Assembly (NCBI GenBank): GCA_963853835.1 | Contig: OY970825.1 | Location: forward strand, 24,180,835-24,244,834 | Reading direction: 5' to 3' | Source: Calendula officinalis | Taxonomy: Eukaryota > Streptophyta > Magnoliopsida > Asterales > Asteraceae | Length of the DNA stretch: 64,000 bases | Shown: positions 22,573 to 34,375 of the stretch, one piece after another | How the letters are laid out: each line of letters opens with the position of its first letter | Position numbering within the stretch: position 1 is the first letter of the stretch | Notes under the pieces: generated by a model | Seen by the model: only the letters and a program-made list of their open reading frames with translations | Databases searched by the model: none | Told to the model about the DNA's origin: nothing | Position numbers and translations under genes: made by a program

Positions 22573-25500
22573 GACTAATATTTACTACTGTTATATTGTA
22601 TTTAAAAATTGTTACATATACGAAGTATTACTAATTTATATTTATACTTTTAATAATAAAAGAAAATTTTCTTAAATTGATACACAACTTTTTATGATTA
22701 TCTGAATATCTTTATGACAGCCCAATTTTATTATCATATTTCACAACATTAATATTAGTTTATTGTCTAAAGTTTCCGTTCACAACGTGATACACCTATT
22801 TGTTCGGATATCAAATATATAAATGGTAAAGTATGCGGAAATTGTTGGAAGGGTTGGTTTCTTTAATGTTAATAAGCAATACCATTGATTCATGCTGCAT
22901 ATTGGTCAAAGTTTTAACTTTTAAGTTCTATGAGACTATGACGCATGTGAATCGAACATGTATTCTTTTAAACTTTTTAATATTTTTTTGGCTTTTAGTA
23001 ATAATTTCTATACCTAATTTGCTCTAAAACTCAAATTATGAATATGATAAATTATTAGTAAAAAGTTGATTTGTCTAATAGCCGGAGTTTTTGTCCTATT
23101 ATTCTTTTTGTCCTATTATTCTTCGAGCACGGACTCGACTCGATCTCGTTCCAGTCAAACTTTCATCAATTTCAAACTTATATACAACGAAATAACTTAC
23201 GACTTATAACAGCTAAATCTAAACTTATTAGAACTATATTAGAATCCTTATCAAACTTTTCACTCATATGTAATATGCGAGTATTATTATAAACATATGC
23301 AAATGAGTCGAGTTCTTATTGGGCTATTAGAGTTTAATTTTGATTTTAAATTAGTTTTTATATAAGTTTTTAGTATTTAAAACGTTTCTTTTGGAAAGAT
23401 TACAAGAAAATAAGATTTAACTTTAATATAAAAACAAAGTAATTTTGTCATTTGACATTTTGAGCACTACCTACCACCCAAGGAGTTTATGACACACCTA
23501 CTACCACATGATCTCAAGACGTCATGCGATTTAAATAATTTTGGACTCAATCGTTCCAATTGTAACATTTGAAGGAGAATCTATAGATTGGGTAATCACA
23601 TGTTCAAATTTAGTAGTTTAACTTTTATATACATACAAACTGTATCTATATCTTTATACGTGATTTGTTTCCCATATTAACTCTCATCCGTGGCGTGACT
23701 CCCATATTCTCCACTCCAATGATTCTGTCTATTGACTTCACATAATGGTGGTAGGGATGACAATTTCTAATCTGACTTGAAATCTAACTTAAGATTAATA
23801 CAAAAATAAATATACTATTATTGAGGCAAACAAGTTTCGTGTTAACTTTGGCTCAGTTCAAATGATCGGTTTATTAGTTTCAAGTTGATGATAAATTAAA
23901 CGGGCCGTCTCATTAACCCGATTAATTATTAAAACATTTTTAAAAATAGATTTATTTTAATTTTTGTAGTTTGTAGTTATACATTTTTTTAAATAGGTGA
24001 AATTTATTAGGTCTTGTATACATATTTAGAATTTGGCAAATTTGACTCATTAAAATTGATAACTTTTGTAATCCATTTATATGAACATGTTATATGATTC
24101 AAGTTCATATTAAAAATATGCTGAATAGCGTTGATGTATATAAGTCGTTTATATAAACATATTGGGTTTAAAACTTTAAATTAAATATTTCTGACCTAAT
24201 CTACGAACCCAAATTACGAATCTTAACTTAATTGTTATCTATTGGTATGCTTATACTTTTGGCGCGTGGTTTACACGCGCGGTTAAGATAGTGATGTAGA
24301 TTAGCGGGAATCTACGAGGTACTGAGTCATTGACGATCGTTTTTTTAATTTCCAATTTTCTTGGGCTTTTTCTTCTATTTTGAAATCATAATTCACTTAT
24401 TATTTTCAACCATGAAAAAATATTTAAAAAATGTTTTTGTGTACGTTTTTTACACCGACAGAAATTCATGATCGTGAGGCATAAAAATCTTAAAAACGTT
24501 GGTTTCAACACTTTGTGACAACTGTAGTCAATTATTTTGCAATAATTTTATTTTTTATTGTTTGCAACTTGTATTGACAGATTAAGAAATTATTAATGTG
24601 TATCTTTAACAATATTTATTTATTTATTACTTAAAGATTTAGTTAATCGTTTTTTTAAATACACACATGATACCAACTAATCCCACGATAGGGGAAACTT
24701 AAACACCTACCTTAATGTTTTATCATTTAGTTTCCTACCTTACATATTTTCTTCTAGAATACAAAGGAATAATACTGGATACTGCTTGAATATACTTTTT
24801 CTACTATCTGAAATTAGAGAGAGTTCTTGTTTTAATTTTAAGTTTCAATTTTTGAATATGCATATGGTATATTTAAGGGTTAAATCGTTAATTATCTTTA
24901 TTTTTTTAACGCTTCACAAATCTTAACATCTTGAATATAATTATATTTTGATAATATTTTATCGTAAGCTTTAGTTTATCTAGTATTTAACTCCCAAACT
25001 TTTCTTGAGTTGTTGTTTAACCATTCCACTACTCGAATTGTATTCCACAATATCAAATTTTAGAATTTTTTTGGATGCCCAAATTAATCTTAAAAAAAAG
25101 CTCAAGCACCAATAGTTTAAATTCAAAACTCAACTTAAAATTTAAACTAAATAAAAAAATCCAAAATATGTCTTGTAGGTTTTCTAACTTTTAGGTTTAA
25201 TTAGTAGTTGTAATGGAGATTTGTGAAAATTAATTATTGGAAATTTGTTGGTGTATATCATTAAAAATGGCATTTAGAAAAGCTGTTATTTTTCAGGACA
25301 CCGCCTCAAACCAAGGGCGTCGCGTCGCCCCTTGATCCCGCGTGCCAACCCCTGAAAAGGGCGCCCAATACCCTTTAACTCCATTTTTTTTTATCTTCGT
25401 GAAAATGCTACAACTGATAAGAATTTTTAGTTCCGCAACTGATTATATATATCTATTTAAACTTCAGGGGAAATTTTCTCATATAAATTTTTATATACGT

Positions 25501-26098
25501 AAGAAGTGCTTATAAAAAATAAGCTATGTAAGCATCCAAGTCCGTATCACGTTTTTAATTTAGTTAATTTACAACCATGGAATTGTGATAAGCTATTTGT
25601 GATCACATGTTTTGCTTTTTGTTTTCACCGACCATTATTGCATAATGCAGACCTTTACTGTCACATTCAGTTATTTGTTACAACAAATATATACTCATCG
25701 TTAATACCAATAAAAGAGTATAAATAAGAAGATTCTTTTTATATTCTCATTCTAAAGTTTCACATTTTAACTATCCAAATTGATTTTTGAGGTCTTTGAC
25801 CGTTTGACCATCTTTCTTTAGTTATTTCATGTCACAACTCTCAAGTTTAACTATTATTATATCTTTGAGTAATTTCTAAAAACAATCATGTGATTTTGTG
25901 AAGATTATAAATTTCGTGGTCTTTCTAAACTTCGTCCACACCTTTTTTTTTCTTCTTCTAATCTATATCACTTTTTTACAAAACAGAACTTAAACTCGTG
26001 AGTTATGATCTTAAGATATGCGTAATAATATACACCAACATCATTAGATTACCAGCCACATCAATTTTATTATCATACGTGAAGGACTCTTCACCAAG
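22573..26098. other. AT-rich region upstream of MIOX-A
   Basis: No gene is recognised on either strand. It includes a short block at about 24,273-24,332 that recurs upstream of the second MIOX gene. It also has a small GC-rich island near 25,296-25,370 and scattered short AT-rich repeats. Confidence 0.5.
24273..24332. promoter_or_regulatory. Block shared with the MIOX-B upstream region
   Basis: ACACGCGCGG (24,273-24,282) and CTGAGTCATTG (24,322-24,332) occur in this order, and the same two words recur in the same order at 62,485 and 62,577 upstream of MIOX-B. CGCG cores are bound by CAMTA factors, and TGAGTCA is a GCN4/bZIP-type core. A regulatory role is inference. Confidence 0.35.
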
Positions 26099-26101
26099 TT
26101 A

Positions 26102-26384
26102 GGTGCTGTTTGATAGGAACAAAATAATTAAGTGCTGAATGATTCAACGCTCTGAATGATTAAGAGGTTTTGTATTAAACTTGTTTTGAATGTGAGAAAC
26201 TTTTTTATAAGAATTTTGACTGCTTAATGATTCAGCATATGTTAAAAGGAAGAATGATTCAACAGCTTTTTGCTGTCCCATTCCGCATATACTTCATTCA
26301 GAGACGCTAAACAAACGCACTGAATGCTGAATGATTAAGCATCCAGCGCTGAATGATTCCATTAAGCTGCAAACAAACACAACC
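26102..26384. mobile_element. PIF/Harbinger-like MITE (TSD TTA)
   Basis: Left GGTGCTGTTTGATAGGAAC faces the inverse of right CTGCAAACAAACACAACC. TTA flanks both sides (26,099-26,101 and 26,385-26,387). The interior repeats GCTGAATGATT words in both directions. 283 bp, non-coding. Confidence 0.8.
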
Positions 26385-26735
26385 TTAGACCTGACTCTGT
26401 TACAATCACACCCACCCCACCCGTGAAGCTTCGTGGGCATGGCGGCCCTCCTCAGACGGACCACCTCCCCCCTCACACGCGGAGGGGGGGGGGGGGGGTT
26501 AGACTTGATGCTACTTCATCATCAATTTCACCTTTCACGGGCCTAAATGAAGATGGGTTCACGAGGTTGTTGCAGGATTAGACATCAGCATTTAATAGGG
26601 AGTCCCAAGCACTTACTACTTGATGTTGATCTACTCATGGGGTTCACAAGTTTTAATTATAATTAAAGGTGTGTATCCAAATTATTTAGCAACTGGTCTT
26701 TTGTCTCCTATATTCTTTAGCTAAGATGTCACTAT
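26385..26735. other. Spacer with a 15-G run
   Basis: No gene is seen. A pyrimidine-rich stretch is followed by an uninterrupted run of 15 G at 26,484-26,498. Confidence 0.5.
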
Positions 26736-26892
26736 TAGGGGTGAGCATAGGCGGGTACCCGCCGGTTCCGACCGGAACTGTAATTGGAACAGCCGGTTCC
26801 TTGAATGTCGGAACCGGAACATGAAATACATGTTCCTAAATTTTCGGAACCGGAACCACCGGTTCCAGCGCCGGTTACTGTTACCCTGTTTC

Positions 26893-27511
26893 TGTCAGGA
26901 TCGATTAACTATGATGAAGTTAATAAACACCTTAGATCTAATTGATTATAGAAGTTGCAGCGGATCAACACTACATCAATATATTAAGAACGATGAACTG
27001 TAAATAATAAACGAAAATATTAAGAACACAGTTTCACAAAAAGCTTCAATGTATATTACCAAGTTAACAATACACACGTACGTTTACAATTCGTAAGGAA
27101 CTATTTATAATAGTCCTTGAAGCTAAACTATTTACCCTAGTTATTCTAGGACTTGATTTACATTCGAATTATAAAGATATACATTGATTTACATTCTATA
27201 ACTATCTCTACGAAGATCTCGGACTTGATATGCTTCCAAAACGCGTATCAGTAGTAAACTGCAATCACCAGTAGTAAATCCATATCATCAGTAGTAAGTT
27301 TGGTGATCAGTAGTAAGTCCAATATCAACGTCAGTAGTAACTACTATTGATCAGTAGTATCTTCAATAAGCCTTGATCAGTAGTAACTTAGTTATAGTCT
27401 TTCACCAGCATCAACTCATCAGTAGTAAACAATTTCTGCCCCATCAGTACTAAGTATGATCAGTACTAACTGCAGCATCAGTAATAAGTTGATCTGTAAT
27501 TTACTCCAACA
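26893..27511 (-). repeat. 3' LTR of the gag-pol-less copia element
   Basis: 619 bp. The inverse of TATAAATA lies at 27,102-27,109, the expected U3 core promoter. The U3 part carries at least ten CAGTAGTAA-type words. The inner edge is the polypurine tract (inverse GGGGGAGAT) at 27,512. Its R/U5 half aligns with the LTRs of the 20-kb element, while the U3 halves differ. Confidence 0.9.
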
Positions 27512-27543
27512 ATCTCCCCCTAAACTTATTGATTATCTTTCAA

Positions 27544-30500
27544 TCAACTAAGTTTTTCTTGTTCTTCTTGTTCTTTCTTTCTTTTCTCTAAAGTTCTTTT
27601 ATTCTGTTGAAGTCTTTGCTCAATGATGTATTTGCTGTTTCTCTTTGTGAAATAATTCAATTTGTTTTGGAACATAACAGCATCATATGGCTTCATCATT
27701 GTGTTTGTGAATATCTGATACATAGTCTTCTCAGAATGAGGATATTCTTTTTCATACAGATATAGTTCACAAACTTTGCCAGATTTTTTAAAGAAGTACA
27801 TGTTGGCAGTTGGAATCACATTCCAAGCATAGACATTTCCTTGGTCTGCAAATTATTCTGGATAATGGTCTGGATAGAAAGCAGCATCAATCATTCTAGT
27901 TAGGTATCCAGCTCCAGATTCTTTCCATGATTTCTTTCTCATCCTTGGTTTACCAATGATCAATAGTTTAATAACATCACTTCTTGAGCAGGACATGATC
28001 AAAGGTAACCATCCAGTAAACTTTTGAATGATCTTGTCTTCCCTTACAACTACTATGACATTGTTGGGCAAAACTCTCCAATTGATGATTGGATTGTTCT
28101 GTAAGGGAGCAACTGGTAGTTCAAGAACAGGAATGACTTGCTCTGTTTTTGACTTCTTTTGAGCACTTTGTTCTTGAGAGACCATCTTCCTTTTCTTTGT
28201 TGATGGCTCACCAGTAGTTGAGATACTATCCTTCTTGATTAAGTTTGGACTGATTGGGATTAACGTTTTGATTTGACTTAAGGCTTTGGATTTCTTTTCT
28301 TCTTCTTCTTCTTGCTCAGCTAAATCCTTCTTCTTAGCAGTGCAATATTTTTCAATTATAGTCATCATCTTCATTCTTCCAAATGACTTTGCACTATGCC
28401 CTTTTGTTTTCAAATACTCAATCATATTGGCCTTCTGTTCATATACATCATATGTTAGCTCACTTTTAGTTTTCTTGCATTCAGAGACCAAATATTCAAG
28501 GCATTGAATATGTTCTTCTTCAACCTTTCTGAGCCTTTTGAATTCTGCCTTTTGAGCTTTTATCTGAATGTCATCTGTTTGAACAGGTATTTCAGCTTGT
28601 TGAGGTTTTTGAACTTTTGATCTTTCCTTTTCAGCTTTCTTTTTCCTTTCCTCAATAGCTTGATACATAGCCACTTTCTCCAAGAATTTTCTATGTTTTA
28701 TCCTCCATCTTGATTGCTTCTCTGATCTGACATGATTGATTTTGTTCACCATATGGTGACCTAGTGCTCTGTTTGGGTAATCATCATCATAGACTTCTTT
28801 GCCCTTTCCAACACATGCAGGCAGAACAGATGGAGGTGGAGAGTATTTCATGTCTGGAATACCAGTAAGTAGTAATTTTGGATAAAACAGTTTGAGTTGA
28901 TCTTCTGGTAATATTTTGGGGTGTGGAGGAAGTGTACATTCATCTACCTCAAACCAGTTCACATTATCATCAATGTCAGGTATGATAAGTGGTTGAGCAG
29001 GTGTTGGTGGTTTGGAGATGATTACATGTCTTTCTCTTTCAATTAGCTCTGGTAGCTGTAATTCTTCCTCTTCAGTAGTAACCAGAGTAGTTACTACTGG
29101 TGTGGCTTCAGGAGTTACTACTGATAGGGCATCAGTAGTATTTGGTACATTCATTTCCTCTTCTTCATTTACTACTGCTATGATATCAGTAGTAGGAGTT
29201 ACTACTGATACTTCTTTTTCAGCTTGTTCTTCCATAGGAGCAGTAGTAATAGGCTCATCTTCAGTGACCATCATTTCTGGGCCTTCATCAACTGTTGTTT
29301 CTTTTAAATTTAAGAGAGAGGATGCTGCTGCTGCAATTGATTCATCAATCATTGTTTGAATATTATCCTTCTCCCCCTTAGTGAGCTCTACTGGTGGAGC
29401 CTCACTATCATCAATCTTCTTCTTCAATTTTCTGATGATTTTAGTTTGTTGATGAAGCCTGTGCTCATGGAATCTCATTCTCTTGTTGATGGTGTTCATA
29501 TGCCTTTTCATTGCAGCCATTGTTTTCCCTTGATTTGTGAGATAAGTAAGACAATCTTGTACAGTGGATTCAAGAGAATCCACTTTATCCGTCAATTGTT
29601 TTGTTTTAATACTGCCCTCACTCCATCTAGCAAGATCATCGGGCTCACTAAAAGTACATTGGCTTTGAGGTTTTCCATCCTATCCATCAATTCAACAGAT
29701 CTGCCCTCATCACTTCTTGGTGATTCATTGGGTCTTTTAGACATCCTCTTCTTCCTAGAAGAAGCAGAGATGCCCCCCCTTGTGGTTTCTTGGCACCGGG
29801 GTCCTTTAAGTAACTCCTGAAATGAGTCATCACTTAAAGTTGCCGAGGTCTGGGTCTTAGTGATGTTCCCACTATCCTGTGCACCCACCTTTGGGGCATC
29901 AGTAGTGAGAGCCCTCGCCTCATGTCCTCTCTCCTCCTTGGAGGACAACTCTTTGAGTCTGGGGTGTGACTCGATTTGTCCCCCGGTGTCCTTTGAGGAA
30001 GATTTCTTCCTTTTATAAATTGAGGAAATATTTTTGGTTTTGTTTGGTAGGTCTTCCACAGAGTGAAGAGTAGCACTCTGCAGATTTTTGTCAAGTTCCT
30101 GGGACACATGCAGGACTTCTATATTTGAGGGTGATTGAGTGACTGTTTGGGGTGGTGTTTGGGCTGTATTTGGGGGTGATGGAGTGGGTTGAGGTTCAAT
30201 TTGGGTTGTATCTTTGATTGAACCCTCTCCAGTATGTGTTTGATCTTTGATCATATTAGGAAATAGAGGGGTTTCCTTGCCCAAAAATTTAAATTGTTTT
30301 CTCATATTTGAGAAAACTTTCTTGTTCAACTCAGGTATTATGAAAATGTTTTTGGGAGTTGACAAGTTTTGCAATTCAATGTTTATGATATGTTGGAGAA
30401 ATCTGGGATACATTAAAAATTTTGTGGAACTAAGATTTCCCAACATACCTTCAAAAATCATGTAAGAAAAATTAAATACTTGGTCTGTGCATAAACATAC

Positions 30501-31013
30501 AACAGCAGAGGCTATTGCCTTATTAAACTCATTCCAAGTACTTCTTTTTGGAGAAATACAATGCTGAATTGTATGTACTAAAAATTTCCATTGTGGGGAG
30601 AGAAGACCTTTTTGAAAAGTTACTATATTCAGTCTGCCCTCATAACCCATTTTATTTAAAATTTCAGCAATGTATTCCTTAGGAAGAGTAGACATACCTG
30701 AATCATCATGTAGTTGTAGATGGTATCGGATTGATTGTTCAGTTACTGTTATATGCTTTCCATCTACTTTTGATTTGATCATCGATGTGGTTGTTCCTTC
30801 TGTTCTTTCAGCATTGGTCCAGAAATCAACCAAGTGCTGTTGATATGCTTTTGGTTTAACAGTTAAAGCAAACTGTATGTAAGAATTTCTCAAAAATTTA
30901 ACTATTGGACGAAAGTCTTTGGTTCCGTCGGGAATCTTTAGGAATGCACACATGTTATGAAATTCTGAATATTTAAGATCGGTTTGCACATCGAGAGATT
31001 GTAGAGTTGCCAT
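27544..31013 (-). pseudogene. Extra copia ORF (env-like position), nearly intact
   Basis: Starts at 31,013 (MATLQSLDVQTDLKYSEFHN) and runs about 1,150 codons to 27,544. There are two visible breaks. One base has been lost near 29,655, separating a 473-codon first part from a 580-codon second part. An in-frame TAA at 27,853-27,855 is followed by a last conserved stretch. From the N-terminus: a conserved globular segment of about 230 residues with FLVHTIQHCISPKRSTWNEF; a proline/serine/threonine linker; a basic KKRMSKRP stretch; coiled coils; an acidic Val/Thr-rich zone; NWFEVDECTLPPHPKILPE; and a C-terminal block with SCSRSDVIKLLIIGKPRMRK. No signal peptide or membrane helix is apparent. Function unknown. 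The family is widespread in Asteraceae copia elements as I recall. Confidence 0.75.
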
Positions 31014-31142
31014 TGTTGTTGATTTTGAGAGAAAGATGTAAGATTTTTGTTATTGACTTAGTGTTTTTGATCGTAAGCTAGGGTTTATCGAGAGGAGTTA
31101 GCAAATTGAAGTGAAGATAATGCTAAACTAATCGACTGCCGC

Positions 31143-31150
31143 CTTTTATA
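31143..31150 (-). promoter_or_regulatory. Internal TATA box before the extra ORF
   Basis: Minus strand GATATAAAAGGCG lies about 130 bases before the start codon at 31,013. The surrounding 150 bases, with GCAGGTTAAATC and TTAGTTTAGCATTATCTTC, match the pol-to-ORF spacer of the 20-kb element, which also has a TATA box at this place. The truncated 5' LTR of this copy lacks the LTR TATA, so this is the only upstream core promoter it has. Confidence 0.55.
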
Positions 31151-31343
31151 TCTTTCGATTTAACCTGCAAAAAGACTAAATTGCCCTTCGAATCATAACA
31201 TAACGGTTATTTTCATGGGGGTTAGTTTGGTAATTGTGATTCTGAAAGACCAGTAGTAAATTGAGATATCAGTAATAAAACGTCAGTAGTATCTACTAAC
31301 ATCAGTAGTGACTAAGGATTTTGATATCAGTAGTAACTATAGA

Positions 31344-31569
31344 CATCAGTAGTAAGTTTGGTGATCAGTAGTAAGTCCAATATCAACGTCAGTAGTAACT
31401 ACTATTGATCAGTAGTATCTTCAATAAGCCTTGATCAGTAGTAACTTAGTTATAGTCTTTCACCAGCATCAACTCATCAGTAGTAAACAATTTCTGCCCC
31501 ATCAGTACTAAGTATGATCAGTACTAACTGCAGCATCAGTAATAAGTTGATCTGTAATTTACTCCAACA
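31344..31569 (-). repeat. Truncated 5' LTR (226 bp) of the gag-pol-less element
   Basis: Matches 27,286-27,511 of the 3' LTR over its full 226 bases with no difference that I can find. It stops inside U3 at CATCAGTAGTAAG, where the pol-to-ORF spacer begins. R, U5, primer-binding site and gag-pol have been lost at this join. Confidence 0.88.
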
Positions 31570-32289
31570 GTTTCTAAATTCGTAAAAATACACCAAGTCT
31601 TAATTCGTAAAAATTAACAGGGTGCCAGTATTCGATACACATGTTCTCAAACTTTCAATACAGTACATTTGGTTTTCATACTTATACACATTCAATCCTA
31701 AAATATACACGAGAGAAAGGAACACAAACGTACATAAGTTAGTAGAAAGTGAAGGTGAAAGCTACTTCAATCTAAATTGTTTTTTCCCCTTTTTCTTACT
31801 CTTATTATGCTTTCTCTTACTTTTGAAAATGATTTCATTTCCCCCCACATCATAACAGGATAATCGTAACATGGTAGCAAGACAGTAGCATATATAAAAC
31901 AATCAGTTCTTTAATGTATTTAATGTATAATATATCATATATATTATTTTTTTAATAAAAATACACCTTGAAACCGCCAGTTCCGGTTACCCGTCGGTTC
32001 CTGGTTCCTTAATTTTGAGATCCGGAACCGGAACCTCTTAGGGCGATTTCATGATTTTAGGAACTAAAACCGGAACCTCCTAACATGTTCCTGGCTCGGA
32101 ACCTCCAGTTCCAATTCCGGTTACCCTTATTTTCTGCTCACCCCTAGTCACTATTATAGTTTAGGGGTGTCTTTTTGAACTTGTTTTGGGATTTATTAGC
32201 TTATTTACCTGTAAATAAGACCAAGTAGATGTTCATTTTAGCTTATGAAATATGATTTTTTTTTAACAACAAAAAAGGTTAATCACAGG

Positions 32290-32996
32290 CAGGGGTGAGC
32301 ACAACAGGGTACCCGCCGGTTCCGACCGGAACCGGAACCAGAACCGGAACCACAGGTTCCTAAAATCTCGGAACCGGAACCTGGAAGACAGGTTCCTAAA
32401 TTTTCGGAACCGGAACCGGAACCGCCGGTTCCAGACCGGTTCCGGTTACCCTGCCTCTAAATTCATAAAAATTTAAGTATTACAAACAAAATAAACAAGA
32501 AGATAAATCAGATAAATCACACAAACTAGCAATTACATATATCGTATAACTATTATAAATACCGTTTAACGATTTTAATATGGTTGAACGAGTTAAAAAT
32601 AGAAATAAGTGAACAAAAATCACTTTCTAGTACTTGACTTCCATATTCAACGAGTTTAAATATGGCTCAATCAGTGATAATAAAGATAAAATCCATTTTA
32701 TTTAGACTATTAAGTTTGTGAGATATTTTACATTTAGGTAAACTTCTTAAATTTAATGTATATTATCTTATATATTATTATATTTATTAAAAATATACCG
32801 GAAAACCACCGGTTCCAGGGTATCCACCGGTTCCAGGTTCCTTAATTTTGAGAACCGGAACCGGAACCTCTTAGGGCGGTTCCATGATTTTAGGAACCGG
32901 AACCGGAACCTCCTAGCAGGTTCCTCGTCCGGAACCTCCGGTTCCGAGGCGGTTCCGGTTCCAATTCCGGTTACCCTCTTTTTCTGCTCACCCCTA
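32290..32996. mobile_element. hAT-type MITE (TSD ATCACAGG)
   Basis: Ends CAGGGGTGAGCA and TGCTCACCCCTA, flanked by ATCACAGG (32,282-32,289 and 32,997-33,004). Both subterminal regions are packed with GGAACCGGAACC and its inverse, around an AT-rich centre of about 300 bp. 707 bp, no transposase. It sits in the 3' end of the LINE relic. Confidence 0.93.
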
Positions 32997-33566
32997 ATCA
33001 CAGGTGATCTTCAGCATTGTCATCACCCATCCCGACCAACCCCGAATTTCATTATCACAAACTACCGATACATAATACCGATTACACCAATATAAACAAA
33101 CAGATAAAACTAAAACACCACACTAAAATCAACCAAAGAGGAACACCTAATTGCTAAAATGATAAAAAGAAAAAATGCCAGCGCCCAAAATAGTTCGTGT
33201 TTCAATCCGCCGTTAGTTATATTATGATTGGATCTGTGCATCAAGTCCCCCATGCGATACTACTCCAGTTTGTCTTCGTCCGATGTTTTAACTGAAAAAA
33301 TGCTTGGGCTTGAACTTGCATATTAATTGTTTGAAAGGCCCCCAGATTGTTGTTAAAAACAGCTTCGTTTCTAGCATTCTATATGTGCTAAAGTGTAGCA
33401 ATAAGAGCTGTTAAAAATTGTTGTGACTTCTCCTTCGTGAAATTTACCCGAACATGCCATTTCAATAATTGATCAAAACCCCGAATCTGGCCGATATCTA
33501 CTGCCCACCACTTACAGAAGTTTATCCAAATATCTCGGGTTTTGCAGCACTGCCAGAATAAATGAC

Positions 33567-34123
33567 TAGGGGTGTTCGTTTGGATACTTTGGATTTATCC
33601 GAACCAAATAGGTGAATCCAAATGGATTTTGGATTTTAAATGTTCAAACCGAACCGTCCAAACTAATTTAAATCCAAACCGATCCGAACCAAATTACAAT
33701 TTGGATAATTTGGATCTGTCTGAACCAAACCGTTTTTTTCTTAATATACTTCACAATACTACAAAAGTAATATTAAGTTTAATATATACAATTTCAAAAC
33801 GATAAACTACTTTATACATAAAAACAAGTCTAATGTATAGGATATTTCGTTAATTTCGATAGTTCATATATTTGGTTTTCTAGAAATGAGCTACAATTGT
33901 TATATATGGGGAGTATTTATATATTTATATATATAGAATATTGCTATTTGGATTGTTTGGACAATCCGGATTTTACAATGAAAACCAAATCCAATCCGAA
34001 AACCAAACTATTAATTTGGATCAAATCCAAACCGATCCAAAAAACCAAAAAATCAATCCAAACGATCCAATCCAAATTGTCCATTTGGACAATCCGGATT
34101 TATCCGTATAGTGAACACCCCTA
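33567..34123. mobile_element. hAT-type MITE, second family (TSD TAAATGAC)
   Basis: Ends TAGGGGTGTTC and GAACACCCCTA with exact 8-bp flanks TAAATGAC (33,559-33,566 and 34,124-34,131). The subterminal repeats are TTTGGATTTATCCG and AATCCAAACCGATCC words. It interrupts the LINE zinc-binding region. 557 bp, non-coding. Confidence 0.93.
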
Positions 34124-34375
34124 TAAATGACCCTCATCTTCGATCTCTCTTTCGCAGAACACTTAAACCGCCGATTGTAAAATTATACCCCGTTTTAGTA
34201 AGTTAAAACACATAGGCAACCGTTTAAGATAGAATCTCCAGAAAAAATTATTAACTCTTATTGGCACCGCTTTTAACCATGGCGAATTAACCTCTGAACA
34301 CGGGAATGTTAGAGCACCTTCGAAAGCATTTCTAGCCAACGCCATGTGAATTTGACGTCGGGCTCAAAGGCCCAT

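Larger units (their letters stand above)
26893..31569 (-). mobile_element. Ty1/copia derivative lacking gag-pol, keeps extra ORF
   Basis: Bounded by GTTTC on both sides (26,888-26,892 and 31,570-31,574). The termini are TGTCAGG and CCAACA, the inverse of a TG...CA LTR element. On the minus strand it runs from a truncated 5' LTR, to a spacer with a TATA box, the extra reading frame, a polypurine tract (inverse of 27,512-27,525) and a full 3' LTR. Gag, protease, integrase, reverse transcriptase and the primer-binding site are absent. The LTR 3' half, the spacer and the reading frame are clearly related to the 20-kb copia element at 39,148. Confidence 0.92.
26736..32146. mobile_element. hAT-type MITE split by a copia derivative
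   Basis: Ends TAGGGGTGAGCA and TGCTCACCCCTA are perfect inverted repeats flanked by GTCACTAT on both sides (26,728-26,735 and 32,147-32,154), an exact 8-bp hAT-type duplication. Next to each end are dense GGAACCGGAACC words. The MITE itself is only about 0.73 kb. The other 4.68 kb is a retroelement that landed inside it at 26,893-31,569. It belongs to the same family as the element at 32,290-32,996. Confidence 0.92.

Noticed and set aside
25296..25370. GC-rich island as a promoter or CpG island
   Set aside because: Only about 75 bases, no gene nearby, and no TATA or open frame attached.
29012..29820. Plus-strand frames of 115 and 154 codons
   Set aside because: Shadows of the minus-strand extra ORF, which has the conserved counterpart elsewhere in the window.
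26893..31569. Interpretation as an independent two-gene locus (473 and 580 codons)
   Set aside because: LTR remnants, TSD, polypurine tract and homology to the 20-kb copia element show it is a retroelement derivative. The two frames are one ORF broken by a single-base loss near 29,655.
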